Assembly (NCBI RefSeq): GCF_012849095.1
Contig: NZ_CP051680.1
Span: forward strand, 3,224,001 to 3,288,000
Direction of reading: 5' to 3'
Source: Cohnella herbarum
GTDB taxonomy: Bacteria; Bacillota; Bacilli; Paenibacillales; Paenibacillaceae
Length of the DNA stretch: 64,000 nt
Shown: in pieces, positions 53,142 to 61,218 of the stretch
Layout of the letters: the number at the start of each line of letters is the position of its first letter
How positions within the stretch are numbered: the first letter of the stretch is position 1
The notes under the pieces: generated by a model
Database searches by the model: none
What the model was told of the DNA's origin: nothing
What the model saw: only the letters and a program-made list of their open reading frames with translations
Position numbers and translations under genes: made by a program

Positions 53142-53242
53142 GGATTTCGACTGACTCCTTGCAGGTCTATTATTTCGTCGGTCCCGCGGAAGACGTCGAG
53201 CGAATCTCTCAGGATTTGCTAGGCTTGCGTTCAGACGAATAA
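53142..53242 (+). pseudogene. C-terminal remnant of an unknown gene
   Basis: Plus-strand frame TNVEVPGISTDSLQVYYFVG, PAEDVERISQDLLGLRSDE and a stop. Codon-like bias suggests a real tail, but no start or domain is visible. It abuts the other remnant (52695-53033), so the gap between SMP-30 and the next AraC gene is made of two gene ends fused by deletion. Confidence 0.35.
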
Positions 53243-53302
53243 GATTTCGGCGGCATCGTGCTATAATAGGCTCAGGAACTAAATTTTACGGAGGCCAAGC
53301 CG

Positions 53303-54205
53303 ATGACGAACCCGAATACGAAATTCGCCCGCACCAAGCTTCTCGAGCCGCTGGCCGTAAATCGACTCGTTTCCTTTCACTATTTCGAATTTTCCAAAGA
53401 CTTCGCGTTCGAGGGAGAAAAGCATGATTTCTGGGAATTCGTTTACGTGGATAAAGGGGAAATGGAAGTATTCGCGGATACGGAAGGTTACCGGCTGAAG
53501 CAAGGGGATATGATTTTCCATAAGCCGAACGAGTTCCACGGAGTCTGGGCCAACAAGAAAATCGCGCCTAACGTCATCATTCTCTCGTTCGTGTGCCGTT
53601 CAAGGGAAATGGCCTATTTCGAAAACAAAATATTCACGCTGGATGCCGAACAGAGGGAGATTCTAGCGCAAATTATGAAAAGCGGCTTCGCCGCCTTCCT
53701 TCCTCCGTTCGACGATCCTCGCAATCATACCCTCCGAAGGAAGCCGGACGCTCCGATCGGGACGGAGCAACTAATCAAAATTCATCTAGAAATGCTATTG
53801 ATCCGCTTGAGAGACGCCGGCGACCGATTAGCCAGACGGGATCAGCGTTTGTCGATATCCACGAAGCGGCGCAGCGAAGATGACCTCGTTAACCGCATGC
53901 GCGAATACATGGAAGAGAACGTATTCGCCGACCTTCGGCTGGAGGACATCTATAAGAGCTTTAACCTCAGCAAGAGCCATGCTCTTACTTTGTTCAAGGA
54001 TTGCACAGGCGTAAGCATCATGAAGCACTACCGCCAACTGAAGATCGATCAAGCCAAAAGTCTTATACGCGCCCAGCGGCATACGTTCACGGAGATCGCG
54101 GAGCTGCTCCGTTACGGAAGCGTTCACAGCTTCTCCAGACACTTCAAATCATTCACGGACATGTCTCCATCCGAGTACTTGCGTACGGTCATCGCCAAGG
54201 TATAG
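53303..54205 (+). CDS. AraC-family regulator with cupin sensor
   Basis: A 300-residue AraC protein: N-terminal cupin (HDFWEFVYVDKGEMEVFADT, KQGDMIFHKPNEFHGVWANK), then helix-turn-helices (LRLEDIYKSFNLSKSHALTL, FTEIAELLRYGSVHSFSRHF). Ribosome site GGAGG before ATG 53303. It has no divergent partner; the SMP-30 gene is the nearest metabolic gene. A terminator at 54241-54281 follows. Confidence 0.88.
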   Translation: MTNPNTKFARTKLLEPLAVNRLVSFHYFEFSKDFAFEGEKHDFWEFVYVDKGEMEVFADTEGYRLKQGDMIFHKPNEFHGVWANKKIAPNVIILSFVCRSREMAYFENKIFTLDAEQREILAQIMKSGFAAFLPPFDDPRNHTLRRKPDAPIGTEQLIKIHLEMLLIRLRDAGDRLARRDQRLSISTKRRSEDDLVNRMREYMEENVFADLRLEDIYKSFNLSKSHALTLFKDCTGVSIMKHYRQLKIDQAKSLIRAQRHTFTEIAELLRYGSVHSFSRHFKSFTDMSPSEYLRTVIAKV

Positions 54206-54240
54206 CGGCAATTTGCCTCAAGCAGCCAATATAGGCCATA

Positions 54241-54281
54241 AAACAAGGTGCAAAAGTCGCGTAGACTCTTGCACCTTGTTT
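54241..54281. terminator. Bidirectional terminator
   Basis: AAACAAGGTGCAAAAGTC (54241-54258) and GACTCTTGCACCTTGTTT (54264-54281), one mismatch in 18-bp arms. Confidence 0.85.
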
Positions 54282-54287
54282 GAAATC

Positions 54288-54450
54288 CTATTCTTTGACC
54301 ATGCGATTCGTAATGGCGCCGAGTTTCTCGATCTCGATCGTTACGATATCGCCGTGCGACAAAGACATGCAGTTCGAAATATAGCTTACGATTTCCTTGC
54401 AATCGAAGATCATGTCGGACTTAAGAAGGCCTGCATAAATTACAGAGCTT
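54288..54450 (-). pseudogene. Fumarylacetoacetate hydrolase-family gene, internally deleted
   Basis: The minus strand reads LLKSDMIFDCKEIVSYISNC, MSLSHGDIVTIEIEKLGAIT and NRMVKE with a stop at 54288. The first part is the FAH motif (D-M-I-F-x-x-x-x-L-x-S-Y-I-S); the second is the family's final strand (GDIVTIEIEKLG). The ~25 residues that normally lie between, including GTPxGVG, are missing, as expected of a deletion between two GD-encoding sites. Everything upstream is also lost. FAH-type hydrolases end non-phosphorylated sugar-acid pathways. Confidence 0.7.
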
Positions 54451-54514
54451 GCTCGCCGCCATCCAATAAACTCTACTCGATCCTATTCCGTCGCGCCTCT
54501 GCCACACTCTCTTC

Positions 54515-55681
54515 CTAATCTTTCATATAAGCATCTATAAACTCCAAATAAACTTTCGTCGTCCATTCAAGCTCGCTGATTTCTACGAATTCCACATCGC
54601 CATGAGCGCTTCGTTGATCGGGACCGTGGCATAACGCCGGCGTTGCGAAATCGTTCGCGATAATCCCCGCATCCGTAACGAGCTTCTTCCCGACAAGAGG
54701 AACCTGGATGCCCCTAACGTTCTGAATAGCTTGAACGAGAACTTCGACGGCCGGATTGCTCTTATCCAGTCGGTACCCGTCGCGCACCTTCACTAGGTCG
54801 AGAATGACCTCAACCCCATGCTCGGCGGCAATTCGATCCAAATGCGTTCGCAATTCTTTGTCGACATCCTCGAAAGTAGTCTGCGGACTGTAACGTCTCA
54901 CGCCGACGATTTGCGCTTCCTTGGGATGCTGGTTGTAGAATTGTCCGCTGTGGACGGAGCCGATAAAATAAGAAGCATATCCGATATCCTCGACGTAATC
55001 CTTCTCCAGTTCTACGTTCAACTCCCGCAGAAGCTGAATAATATCGGACGCGACATGAATGGGATTCGCCGTTCCGGGAGGCGTGTACAACTGATGGCTG
55101 GGCTCGCCTTCCCTTCGGATCGTAATTTCAAAAGTAGCGGAGCCGAATTGGGCCACAGTGCATTCCGTCGTCGCGCCTTCCATGACGATTGCCACGTCCG
55201 CGCTCAACTTCATTTTCTCGGCTAAGGCGATAAGATCCTCGCCGCGACCGCCCGGACTCTCGTGCAAGCTATTCGCGATAATCACGATTTTCCCATGCAG
55301 CTTCGTCTCGCTATCCTTAAGCACCCTGAGCACTTCGAGTATGCAAGCTAGCGAGCCCTTCATGTCGCATGCGCCCCTGCCGTAAATCCGTCCTTCCCGA
55401 ATAGCGGCCGGCTCATGATCGATCGTCACGGTGTCCATATGTCCGTTGAAAATAATGGTTTTGCCCGGAAGGTCTCCGCCAAAGGTCGCGACAAGCGTTG
55501 GATTGTTGTTAATCAAATCAAAGCGTTCTACTTTACAACCCGCATCTTGAAGAAGTCGCTCGTAGAGGGCGGCAACTTCCCGGGTATCCCCCGTCGGGCT
55601 TGGCGTACTCACAAGTTGAAACGTATCCCGTACGATTCGATCGCTCTTAACATGGTCCGTTAAAACGGATGGCACAATCAT
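54515..55681 (-). CDS. M20-family deacylase/dipeptidase (ArgE/DapE-like)
   Basis: A 388-residue di-zinc enzyme. Metal ligands and catalytic residues: FNGHMDTVTID (His), GRGACDMKGSLACILEVLRV (Asp), NSLHESPGGRGEDLIALAEK (Glu-Glu type), and a distal LCHGPDQRSAHGDVEFVEIS (His). A dimerisation domain interrupts the catalytic one (about residues 190-300). It hydrolyses N-acyl amino acids or dipeptide-like amides. Ribosome site CGGAGTGA precedes ATG 55681. It shares a promoter motif with the other genes of the IclR set. Confidence 0.88.
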   Translation of the reverse strand: MIVPSVLTDHVKSDRIVRDTFQLVSTPSPTGDTREVAALYERLLQDAGCKVERFDLINNNPTLVATFGGDLPGKTIIFNGHMDTVTIDHEPAAIREGRIYGRGACDMKGSLACILEVLRVLKDSETKLHGKIVIIANSLHESPGGRGEDLIALAEKMKLSADVAIVMEGATTECTVAQFGSATFEITIRREGEPSHQLYTPPGTANPIHVASDIIQLLRELNVELEKDYVEDIGYASYFIGSVHSGQFYNQHPKEAQIVGVRRYSPQTTFEDVDKELRTHLDRIAAEHGVEVILDLVKVRDGYRLDKSNPAVEVLVQAIQNVRGIQVPLVGKKLVTDAGIIANDFATPALCHGPDQRSAHGDVEFVEISELEWTTKVYLEFIDAYMKD

Positions 55682-55745
55682 TCACTCCGATTCAGAATTA
55701 GATTGACAATGCGCAATTTAATAAATATTAATATCATAATTATAA

Positions 55746-55758
55746 TTCAATATGTTAA
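55746..55758 (-). promoter_or_regulatory. Candidate IclR operator (M20 gene)
   Basis: TTAACATATTGAA on the minus strand, ~65 bases before the M20 start, in a very AT-rich stretch. The same 13-mer occurs upstream of the dehydratase gene. Confidence 0.45.
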
Positions 55759-55801
55759 TTCATTGTGACATGGAGAAATGCATATGTCTACTCAAAATCC
55801 T

Positions 55802-57100
55802 CTACTTTTTCCCCTTCATATCCCGTAATACTTCTTCTATGCTTTCAAGAGTATAATCGATTTCCTTGTCCGTGTGGCTGTAGCTAATATGATTCCGCTT
55901 CATGTTCATCGGTAGCTTGAATATTCCCTTCTCCATCAACGCCCTGCGGTAAGCCACGTAGAATTCGGCGTCGTTATGCTGGAGATCGCTGTAGTTTTTC
56001 GGTTCGAAGCCCATGAAATAAGTCGTGAAAACGGAACCGAAGCCGGCGACGTACGACTCGATGTCCAACCGTTTAAGAATGTCGCGAAGCCCGCCGCGCA
56101 TCTTCTCTCCCAACCGGAAGACATGCTCGTGAACCGGTTCGTTCTCCATCATCTCAAGGGTCGCGATCGATGCGGCCGTACCTACCGCGTGGCCGTTGTA
56201 AGTTCCCGCGAACCAGACGTCTCCGCCGGGCTGCGTATTGAAGCGCTGCATGTACGCTTTCTTGCCCGCAACGGCAGCGATCGGGAATCCGTTCGCCATC
56301 GCCTTGCCCATCGTCGTTAAATCCGGAGTTACGCCGGCAACCTTCTGATAACATCCGATATCATGGCGGAATCCGGTGATAACTTCATCGAATATGAGAA
56401 TAATTCCGTGCTCGTTGCACAATTTGCGAATCCCTTCAAGAAAGCCCGGCTGCGGCATGATGCACCCAATGTTATGAGGAATAGGCTCGATAATAAGCGC
56501 CGCTACTTCTCCGTCATTCGATTTCATCGTGCGTTCTACGTCTTCAAGGTCGTTAAAGGTACAGACTAGCGTGTTGTCGATGGCTTCTTCCATCATTCCG
56601 GCGGAACCGGGATCCCGTTTGCCTATCATATCCCAAGAGCTTAGCATATTTCTGGCCACGTAATCGTGCCAGCCATGATAGCAACCTTGAAACTTAATCA
56701 GCTTGAAACGCTTGGTCACCGCGCGCGCTAGACGAATCGCATGGTAGGTCGCTTCCGAGCCCGAATTACAGAACAGTACCTGCTCCGCGGAGGGAACGTG
56801 TTTGCATATTTTCTCAGCCAGTTCAATCTCCAGATCCGTAGATCCCGTTCCATATAGGTCGGTACGCCCCAAGGCTTCGATAACCTTGTTATTCACGTAA
56901 GGATGGTTGTGGCCAAGAATGTAGGGTCCGAATGCGCCTTGGTAATCAATATACTTGTTGCCATCGGCGTCATAGATATAGGCTCCCTCCGCTTTCTTAA
57001 AGACAAGATGGGGCTCCAAATTCCGGATGGATGTATGAACGCCGCCCGGCGTGTATTTCTTCGCTTCTTCATATAATCTTGCGCTTTCTTTGAATTCCAT
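55802..57100 (-). CDS. Class-III aminotransferase (glutamate-1-semialdehyde aminomutase-like)
   Basis: A 432-residue PLP enzyme. LFCNSGSEATYHAIRLARAV, FQGCYHGWHDYVARNMLS, LIFDEVITGFRHDIGCYQKV (Asp contacting PLP), and the Schiff-base Lys in LTTMGKAMANGFPIAAVAGK. It resembles GSA aminomutases and related omega-transaminases, but is not the haem gene (no hem genes around). It probably transaminates or isomerises an amino compound released by the M20 enzyme. Ribosome site GGAGGAA. Confidence 0.87.
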   Translation of the reverse strand: MEFKESARLYEEAKKYTPGGVHTSIRNLEPHLVFKKAEGAYIYDADGNKYIDYQGAFGPYILGHNHPYVNNKVIEALGRTDLYGTGSTDLEIELAEKICKHVPSAEQVLFCNSGSEATYHAIRLARAVTKRFKLIKFQGCYHGWHDYVARNMLSSWDMIGKRDPGSAGMMEEAIDNTLVCTFNDLEDVERTMKSNDGEVAALIIEPIPHNIGCIMPQPGFLEGIRKLCNEHGIILIFDEVITGFRHDIGCYQKVAGVTPDLTTMGKAMANGFPIAAVAGKKAYMQRFNTQPGGDVWFAGTYNGHAVGTAASIATLEMMENEPVHEHVFRLGEKMRGGLRDILKRLDIESYVAGFGSVFTTYFMGFEPKNYSDLQHNDAEFYVAYRRALMEKGIFKLPMNMKRNHISYSHTDKEIDYTLESIEEVLRDMKGKK

Positions 57101-57122
57101 ATAAATATTCCTCCATCTATAA

Positions 57123-57139
57123 TTCAGTATATTGATTAA
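57123..57139 (-). promoter_or_regulatory. Candidate IclR operator (aminotransferase gene)
   Basis: TTAATCAATATACTGAA, an imperfect relative of TTAACATATTGAA, 23 bases upstream of the aminotransferase start; near-palindromic. Confidence 0.35.
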
Positions 57140-57261
57140 CGTTCCATATTTTGAATATATAATGGTTGTAGACGACTGTCAATCGCTAATTTCCGCATTG
57201 CTTTTTACTACAGAAGTTCTTTTTCAAAGAAATGGGGTTTTCTCCACTGCTTCAAAAATCG

Positions 57262-57307
57262 AAAAAAGGCTGCCCCATAGATCTTTACAGATCTTCCGTG
57301 GCAGCCC
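57262..57307 (-). terminator. Terminator of the dehydratase gene
   Basis: GGCTGCC (57268-57274) and GGCAGCC (57300-57306) with inner AGATCT-type arms; T-run on the minus strand. It lies 32 bases after the dehydratase stop. Confidence 0.85.
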
Positions 57308-57338
57308 TCAAGTGACTTTACATATTCGAAAATTCTAT

Positions 57339-59060
57339 TTAGCTTCTCCCGACGATCGGAGGCACGAATCGAGCCTCCTCCTTGTTATGAGGGCGAAGGA
57401 AATCAAGATCGCAACCTTCATCGGCTTGCAGAACATGTTCGGCGAACATTTTAAGAAAACCGCGCGGATATCTTTGCGGGAACGGGGTGAGCGCCTGCCT
57501 CCGTTGCTCGATGATCTCGTCCGATAATCGCAGGTGCAGCAGCCCTTGCTCCACGTCTACCTCAATGATGTCCCCGTTCTGAACGATGGCGATATTCCCG
57601 CCTACGGCGGCTTCGGGAGATGCGTGCAAGATGGCCGTCCCGTAGCTGGTCCCGCTCATTCTCGCATCGCTGATCCGAACCATATCGTCGATGCCCTCTT
57701 TAAGCAATTTAGTCGGGATCGGGATTTCTCCCCATTCCGGCATGCCCAACGCGGATGGTCCGCAGTTGCGCAATATTAACACCGTCGAAGCATCCACGTC
57801 TAATTCGTCGCTATCGATTTCCTCCAGCATAGCCTCGTAACTGTCGAAAACGTAAGCTTTTCCTTCGTGCTTCCAGAGCTTCTTGGAACTTGCCGACAGC
57901 TTAAGAATCGCGCCGGATGGAGCCAAATTGCCCTTCAACACCTTAATGCCCGATTCCGATTTAAAAGGCTGCTCCAAGGAAGTAATGATATCGGGGCTCT
58001 CCGACTTCTTCGTATACACCTCTTTTAGAGGCTTACCAAGGGCGGTCAAGCAGTCTCCATCCAATCTTGGAAGCAGTTCGTAGATGACACCGGACAAGCC
58101 GCCCGCATGAAAATAATCATCCATGCCGTACAACCCGCTCGGCTGAAGGTTCACGATCAGGGGAACGTCGTCGGATAGTTCCTGGTATTGCTTAAGGTCG
58201 ATTCGGATACCCAGACGCCCCGCGATAGCGGTCAAATGCAATACCGCGTTCGTCGAGCCTCCGAGCGCCGCGAGTAATTTAATGGCATTGTGAAAGGCCG
58301 CTTCCGTCATCAGCTTCGAAGGGGTGAGCTCCTCCTTGACCATATCGACGATCCGTTTGCCCGTTTGTTCGGCGGCAATCTTCCGTCTCGAATCCGTTGC
58401 CGGTATATCGGACGTTCCCGGAAGCATCATTCCCATGATTTCCGACACGCTCTTCATCGTCGAAGCAGTGCCCATGACGGGACATCCTCCGAAAGAACAG
58501 GAGATGCCTTTCTCCAGCTCCTTCATTTCTTCGTCGGTCAGCTCCCCTGCTTTGTACATATCCATGTACTTCCACAAATCCGTTCCGTAATTTACCGGTT
58601 TGCCTTTGAAATAAGCCGTGGACCTATGTCCGGCAGCAAACTGCAGCGTCGGAAGGTCGCAGCTCGCCGCCCCCATTAACTGCGCGGGCGTTGTCTTGTC
58701 GCATTCGCAGAGCAGCACGATACCGTCTAACGGCAAGGAACGTATCATTTCTTCTACGTCCATCGACATGAGATTGCGGTAAGGAAGATCGGAAGGTTTG
58801 TTGAAATCCGCCGCCGTCGTAATGGTATGCATCTCGATCGGGTACCCGCCTGCCGCCAATACGCCTTTCTTAACGTACTCGACGAGCTCCTTATGCGGAG
58901 CATTGCAACTGTTCAGATCATTCCATGAATTGAATATTCCGATGATCGGCTTCCCCGCATACGATTCGGGATCATGACCGCAAGCGCGCATTGCGGAAGC
59001 ATGCTGGAACCGAGTTTCGAAGGACTTATGATTAAACCATTGTTCGCTGCGTAGATTCAT
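57339..59060 (-). CDS. IlvD/Edd-family sugar-acid dehydratase
   Basis: A 573-residue [Fe-S] dehydratase. Cluster ligands: NSWNDLNSCNAPHKELVEYV (Cys), LLCECDKTTPAQLMGAASCD (Cys), GISCSFGGCPVMGTASTMKS (Cys). LLAALGGSTNAVLHLTAIAG and SDARMSGTSYGTAILHASPE are conserved active-site segments. The neighbours (IclR, SMP-30 and FAH relic) favour a sugar-acid dehydratase (arabonate/xylonate/galactonate type) over branched-chain amino-acid synthesis, since no ilv genes are near. Ribosome site AGGAGCAG. Confidence 0.88.
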   Translation of the reverse strand: MNLRSEQWFNHKSFETRFQHASAMRACGHDPESYAGKPIIGIFNSWNDLNSCNAPHKELVEYVKKGVLAAGGYPIEMHTITTAADFNKPSDLPYRNLMSMDVEEMIRSLPLDGIVLLCECDKTTPAQLMGAASCDLPTLQFAAGHRSTAYFKGKPVNYGTDLWKYMDMYKAGELTDEEMKELEKGISCSFGGCPVMGTASTMKSVSEIMGMMLPGTSDIPATDSRRKIAAEQTGKRIVDMVKEELTPSKLMTEAAFHNAIKLLAALGGSTNAVLHLTAIAGRLGIRIDLKQYQELSDDVPLIVNLQPSGLYGMDDYFHAGGLSGVIYELLPRLDGDCLTALGKPLKEVYTKKSESPDIITSLEQPFKSESGIKVLKGNLAPSGAILKLSASSKKLWKHEGKAYVFDSYEAMLEEIDSDELDVDASTVLILRNCGPSALGMPEWGEIPIPTKLLKEGIDDMVRISDARMSGTSYGTAILHASPEAAVGGNIAIVQNGDIIEVDVEQGLLHLRLSDEIIEQRRQALTPFPQRYPRGFLKMFAEHVLQADEGCDLDFLRPHNKEEARFVPPIVGRS

Positions 59061-59122
59061 GGAGGCTGCTCCTGACGTTTATAAAATATATTCCCAACTA
59101 GATTCTAAATATTGATTTTATT

Positions 59123-59135
59123 TTAACATATTGAA
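59123..59135 (-). promoter_or_regulatory. Candidate IclR operator (dehydratase gene)
   Basis: The plus strand reads TTAACATATTGAA, 63 bases upstream of the dehydratase start. The minus-strand complement is exactly the motif found at 55746-55758, so this motif occurs upstream of both transcripts. Confidence 0.45.
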
Positions 59136-59244
59136 CATGTGCCAAATTTAGCATAGCGCTATTTTATTGTCAATTCCTTTCGAGCAACAAGCATAAACGG
59201 CTTGCGCAGTCCTTAGGGACAGCGGGAGAACGGTTATGTCGGAG

Positions 59245-59317
59245 ACGTTTCAGAAAAGTAGAACGAATTTTATACTTTCTGAAACGTTAAAAAAAGCAGT
59301 CCGTCAAAACGGCCTGC
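59245..59317 (-). terminator. Tandem hairpins after the IclR gene
   Basis: Two hairpins: GCAGTCCGT.../ACGGCCTGC (59296-59317) with an A/T run at 59289-59295, and ACGTTTCAGAAAAGTA / TACTTTCTGAAACGT (59245-59260 and 59273-59287). The first lies 23 bases after the IclR stop and suits intrinsic termination; the second is a backup or unrelated. Confidence 0.7.
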
Positions 59318-59339
59318 CTCGTTCCAAAACCAAACAGTT

Positions 59340-60110
59340 TCACTTCTTCTGATAGCCCATTTCTTCGGAAACCCGCAATGCCGTTTCTTTGACCTGCTCG
59401 CCGATGGAATGAAATTTGATTGCCGGCAAATCCTTGCTCAATGCCGTAATGCTGATCGAGGCGATGACGCGACCGTTCTCTCCGAAGACCGGCGCGCCGA
59501 TGCAACGGATTCCTTCCTCCATCTGCTCGTCCTCGATGGAATACCCGTGAAGACGAATAAACTGGACGTCCTCGATTAACTTGTCCGCCAGCTTTTCCGA
59601 TTTCGTCTCATCGTCTCTCGAATTTTTGGACATCGCCTTAATGATTTCCTCGTCGGTAAGACCCGAAGCAAGCGCTTTTCCCACGCCGGACAGATGCAGA
59701 GGCAATGCTTGTCCGGCTGTCGTCGCGAAACGAACGAATCCATTCCCTTCGCTCTTGTCTATGTAAACCGGCTGATCGTTAACCAGTATGGCTAAGTGAG
59801 CGGTAAAAGGAGTTCCGGCAACAAGCTTCTCGAGATGCGGGCGAGTCACCTGCTTGATATCGCTTTGCTGATAGTAATTCATTCCCCAATAGAGAACGCC
59901 GTGCCCGAGTACGTATTTCCCGTCGTCATGCTTCTCGATCAGGGAATGCCTCTCTAACGTATTCAAGATGACAAATACCGTCGTTTTCGGAATGCCGAGT
60001 TCGGAATGGATTTCGTTAATCGTCATTTTGCCGTTTTTCGAAATGCCGTTCAGTATCGTAATTGCCTTTTCAATAGCAGGCACGGAATAATTCTTAGCCG
60101 ACTTCGTCAT
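59340..60110 (-). CDS. IclR-family transcriptional regulator
   Basis: A 256-residue repressor/activator. N-terminal winged helix (ITILNGISKNGKMTINEIHS, ELGIPKTTVFVILNTLERHS) and a C-terminal effector-binding domain (LPLHLSGVGKALASGLTDEE, GYSIEDEQMEEGIRCIGAPV, ASISITALSKDLPAIKFHSI). The group regulates sugar-acid catabolic genes such as KDG-type. It is the last gene of the minus-strand catabolic cluster and should act on the three promoters sharing TTAACATATTGAA. Confidence 0.9.
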   Translation of the reverse strand: MTKSAKNYSVPAIEKAITILNGISKNGKMTINEIHSELGIPKTTVFVILNTLERHSLIEKHDDGKYVLGHGVLYWGMNYYQQSDIKQVTRPHLEKLVAGTPFTAHLAILVNDQPVYIDKSEGNGFVRFATTAGQALPLHLSGVGKALASGLTDEEIIKAMSKNSRDDETKSEKLADKLIEDVQFIRLHGYSIEDEQMEEGIRCIGAPVFGENGRVIASISITALSKDLPAIKFHSIGEQVKETALRVSEEMGYQKK

Positions 60111-60276
60111 GTAGAGAAACCCTCCTCATATGACAACATACTAGCATATGGGGACAAATTTCCACAACAAAAAGACATAAAACCGAACGCGCCCTCTGCA
60201 ATGGCGCGTTTCGCGGAAGCGTATTTCGCCCCTTTCGATACATCAAGAATCGAGCCGCTTTCTAGTCGGTCCGGTC

Positions 60277-60443
60277 AGGGATCGAGCCGTTAGAATTCAA
60301 CGTTTGTTTAAGAAGGAACGGGGTACCGGAATTATCGAATACGTCAATCGCTTGAAAATCGACTATGCGAAAACTTGCATTCGAGAAGAAGTATACAATC
60401 TTACGGAAATTTCCGATCTCTTGGGTTATAGCAGCGGCTCAGG
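60277..60443 (+). pseudogene. AraC-family fragment (C-terminal HTH)
   Basis: The plus strand encodes VRIQRLFKKERGTGIIEYVN, RLKIDYAKTCIREEVYNLTE and ISDLLGYSS: the end of one helix-turn-helix and start of the second in AraC proteins. It then runs into a terminator hairpin. No upstream domain is found. A remnant. Confidence 0.6.
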
Positions 60444-60450
60444 CAAGCCA

Positions 60451-60488
60451 AAAAGCCCTCAAAACCCGAACCCGGGTTTTGAGGGCTT
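60451..60488 (-). terminator. Terminator of the Uma2-like gene
   Basis: AAGCCCTCAAAACCCG (60453-60468) and CGGGTTTTGAGGGCTT (60473-60488), perfect 16-bp arms, T-run on the minus strand. It lies 9 bases after the Uma2 stop. Confidence 0.9.
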
Positions 60489-60496
60489 CCGCCATT

Positions 60497-61105
60497 TTAG
60501 CTTATTTCAGGAAACACTCGTCTCATATCAATATCAATACAGGAAAAAATAGGCGAGGTCATCCGGTCAGATACGATATAAGTTTCATACAACTCGAACT
60601 TGTTATTGTTCAGGATGAATTGGTCGATCGTCCGATGTACGGGATCGATGATCCAATATTCCTTCACGCCATGTCGTTCGAATTGACGTTTCTTACGAAC
60701 CTTGTCGTTGTGGCTCGTGGATGGAGACAAAATCTCAACAACCAGGTCCGGAGCGCCTTCGATTCTATGCTTTTTAATTATCGATGCATTCTCGTGAAGA
60801 ATAAAGACCAGATCGGGTTGAAACAGGTTTTCCTCGTCCAGAAATACATCCACCGGGGAATAGAGTATAGTCCCGTTAGCGTGGCAAGTCTGGTAGAGCA
60901 TGATATGAATCAATCCGGAGATTTGCTGGTGGTTCACGGTCGGAGCCGGCTTTAGATCGTAACGAATTCCTTCTATGATCTCATAACGATCCTCTTCCAT
61001 CCCTTGGAAATCATATTCGGATTCAGAACCTCCATATGGCTCCGTCTGTTCTCTAACCCTACTATTCTCTTCATTGAGGTCATCCTCATCGCGTTTATCC
61101 GACAA
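60497..61105 (-). CDS. Uma2-family (DUF820) putative endonuclease
   Basis: A 202-residue protein of the Uma2/DUF820 type (PD-(D/E)XK fold). RYEIIEGIRYDLKPAPTVNH (Glu), SPVDVFLDEENLFQPDLVFI (Asp, catalytic) and DLVVEILSPSTSHNDKVRKK (Glu-x-Ile, then Lys) match the core. The TTG start is unsupported by a clean ribosome site, but YDFQGMEEDRYE must be included to match the family's N-terminus. Family roles are not established. Alone, with its own terminator. Confidence 0.85.
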   Translation of the reverse strand: MSDKRDEDDLNEENSRVREQTEPYGGSESEYDFQGMEEDRYEIIEGIRYDLKPAPTVNHQQISGLIHIMLYQTCHANGTILYSPVDVFLDEENLFQPDLVFILHENASIIKKHRIEGAPDLVVEILSPSTSHNDKVRKKRQFERHGVKEYWIIDPVHRTIDQFILNNNKFELYETYIVSDRMTSPIFSCIDIDMRRVFPEIS

Positions 61106-61218
61106 TTCAACTCCACCGCCTTTCCGGTTCTTGCTATCAGTCTAACATTACCATTATTTTCTAACAAGGGGAACGGCACGAACGATCAGATCATCGCCGC
61201 TCCGATCCTATTCTCGAT

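Noticed and set aside
55802..57100. Naming the class-III aminotransferase hemL
   Set aside because: No haem genes are nearby and the context is a catabolic cluster; only the superfamily is supported.
57339..59060. Calling the IlvD/Edd gene ilvD of branched-chain amino-acid synthesis
   Set aside because: No other ilv or leu genes are near and the neighbours are catabolic and IclR-regulated; the family alone cannot decide the substrate.
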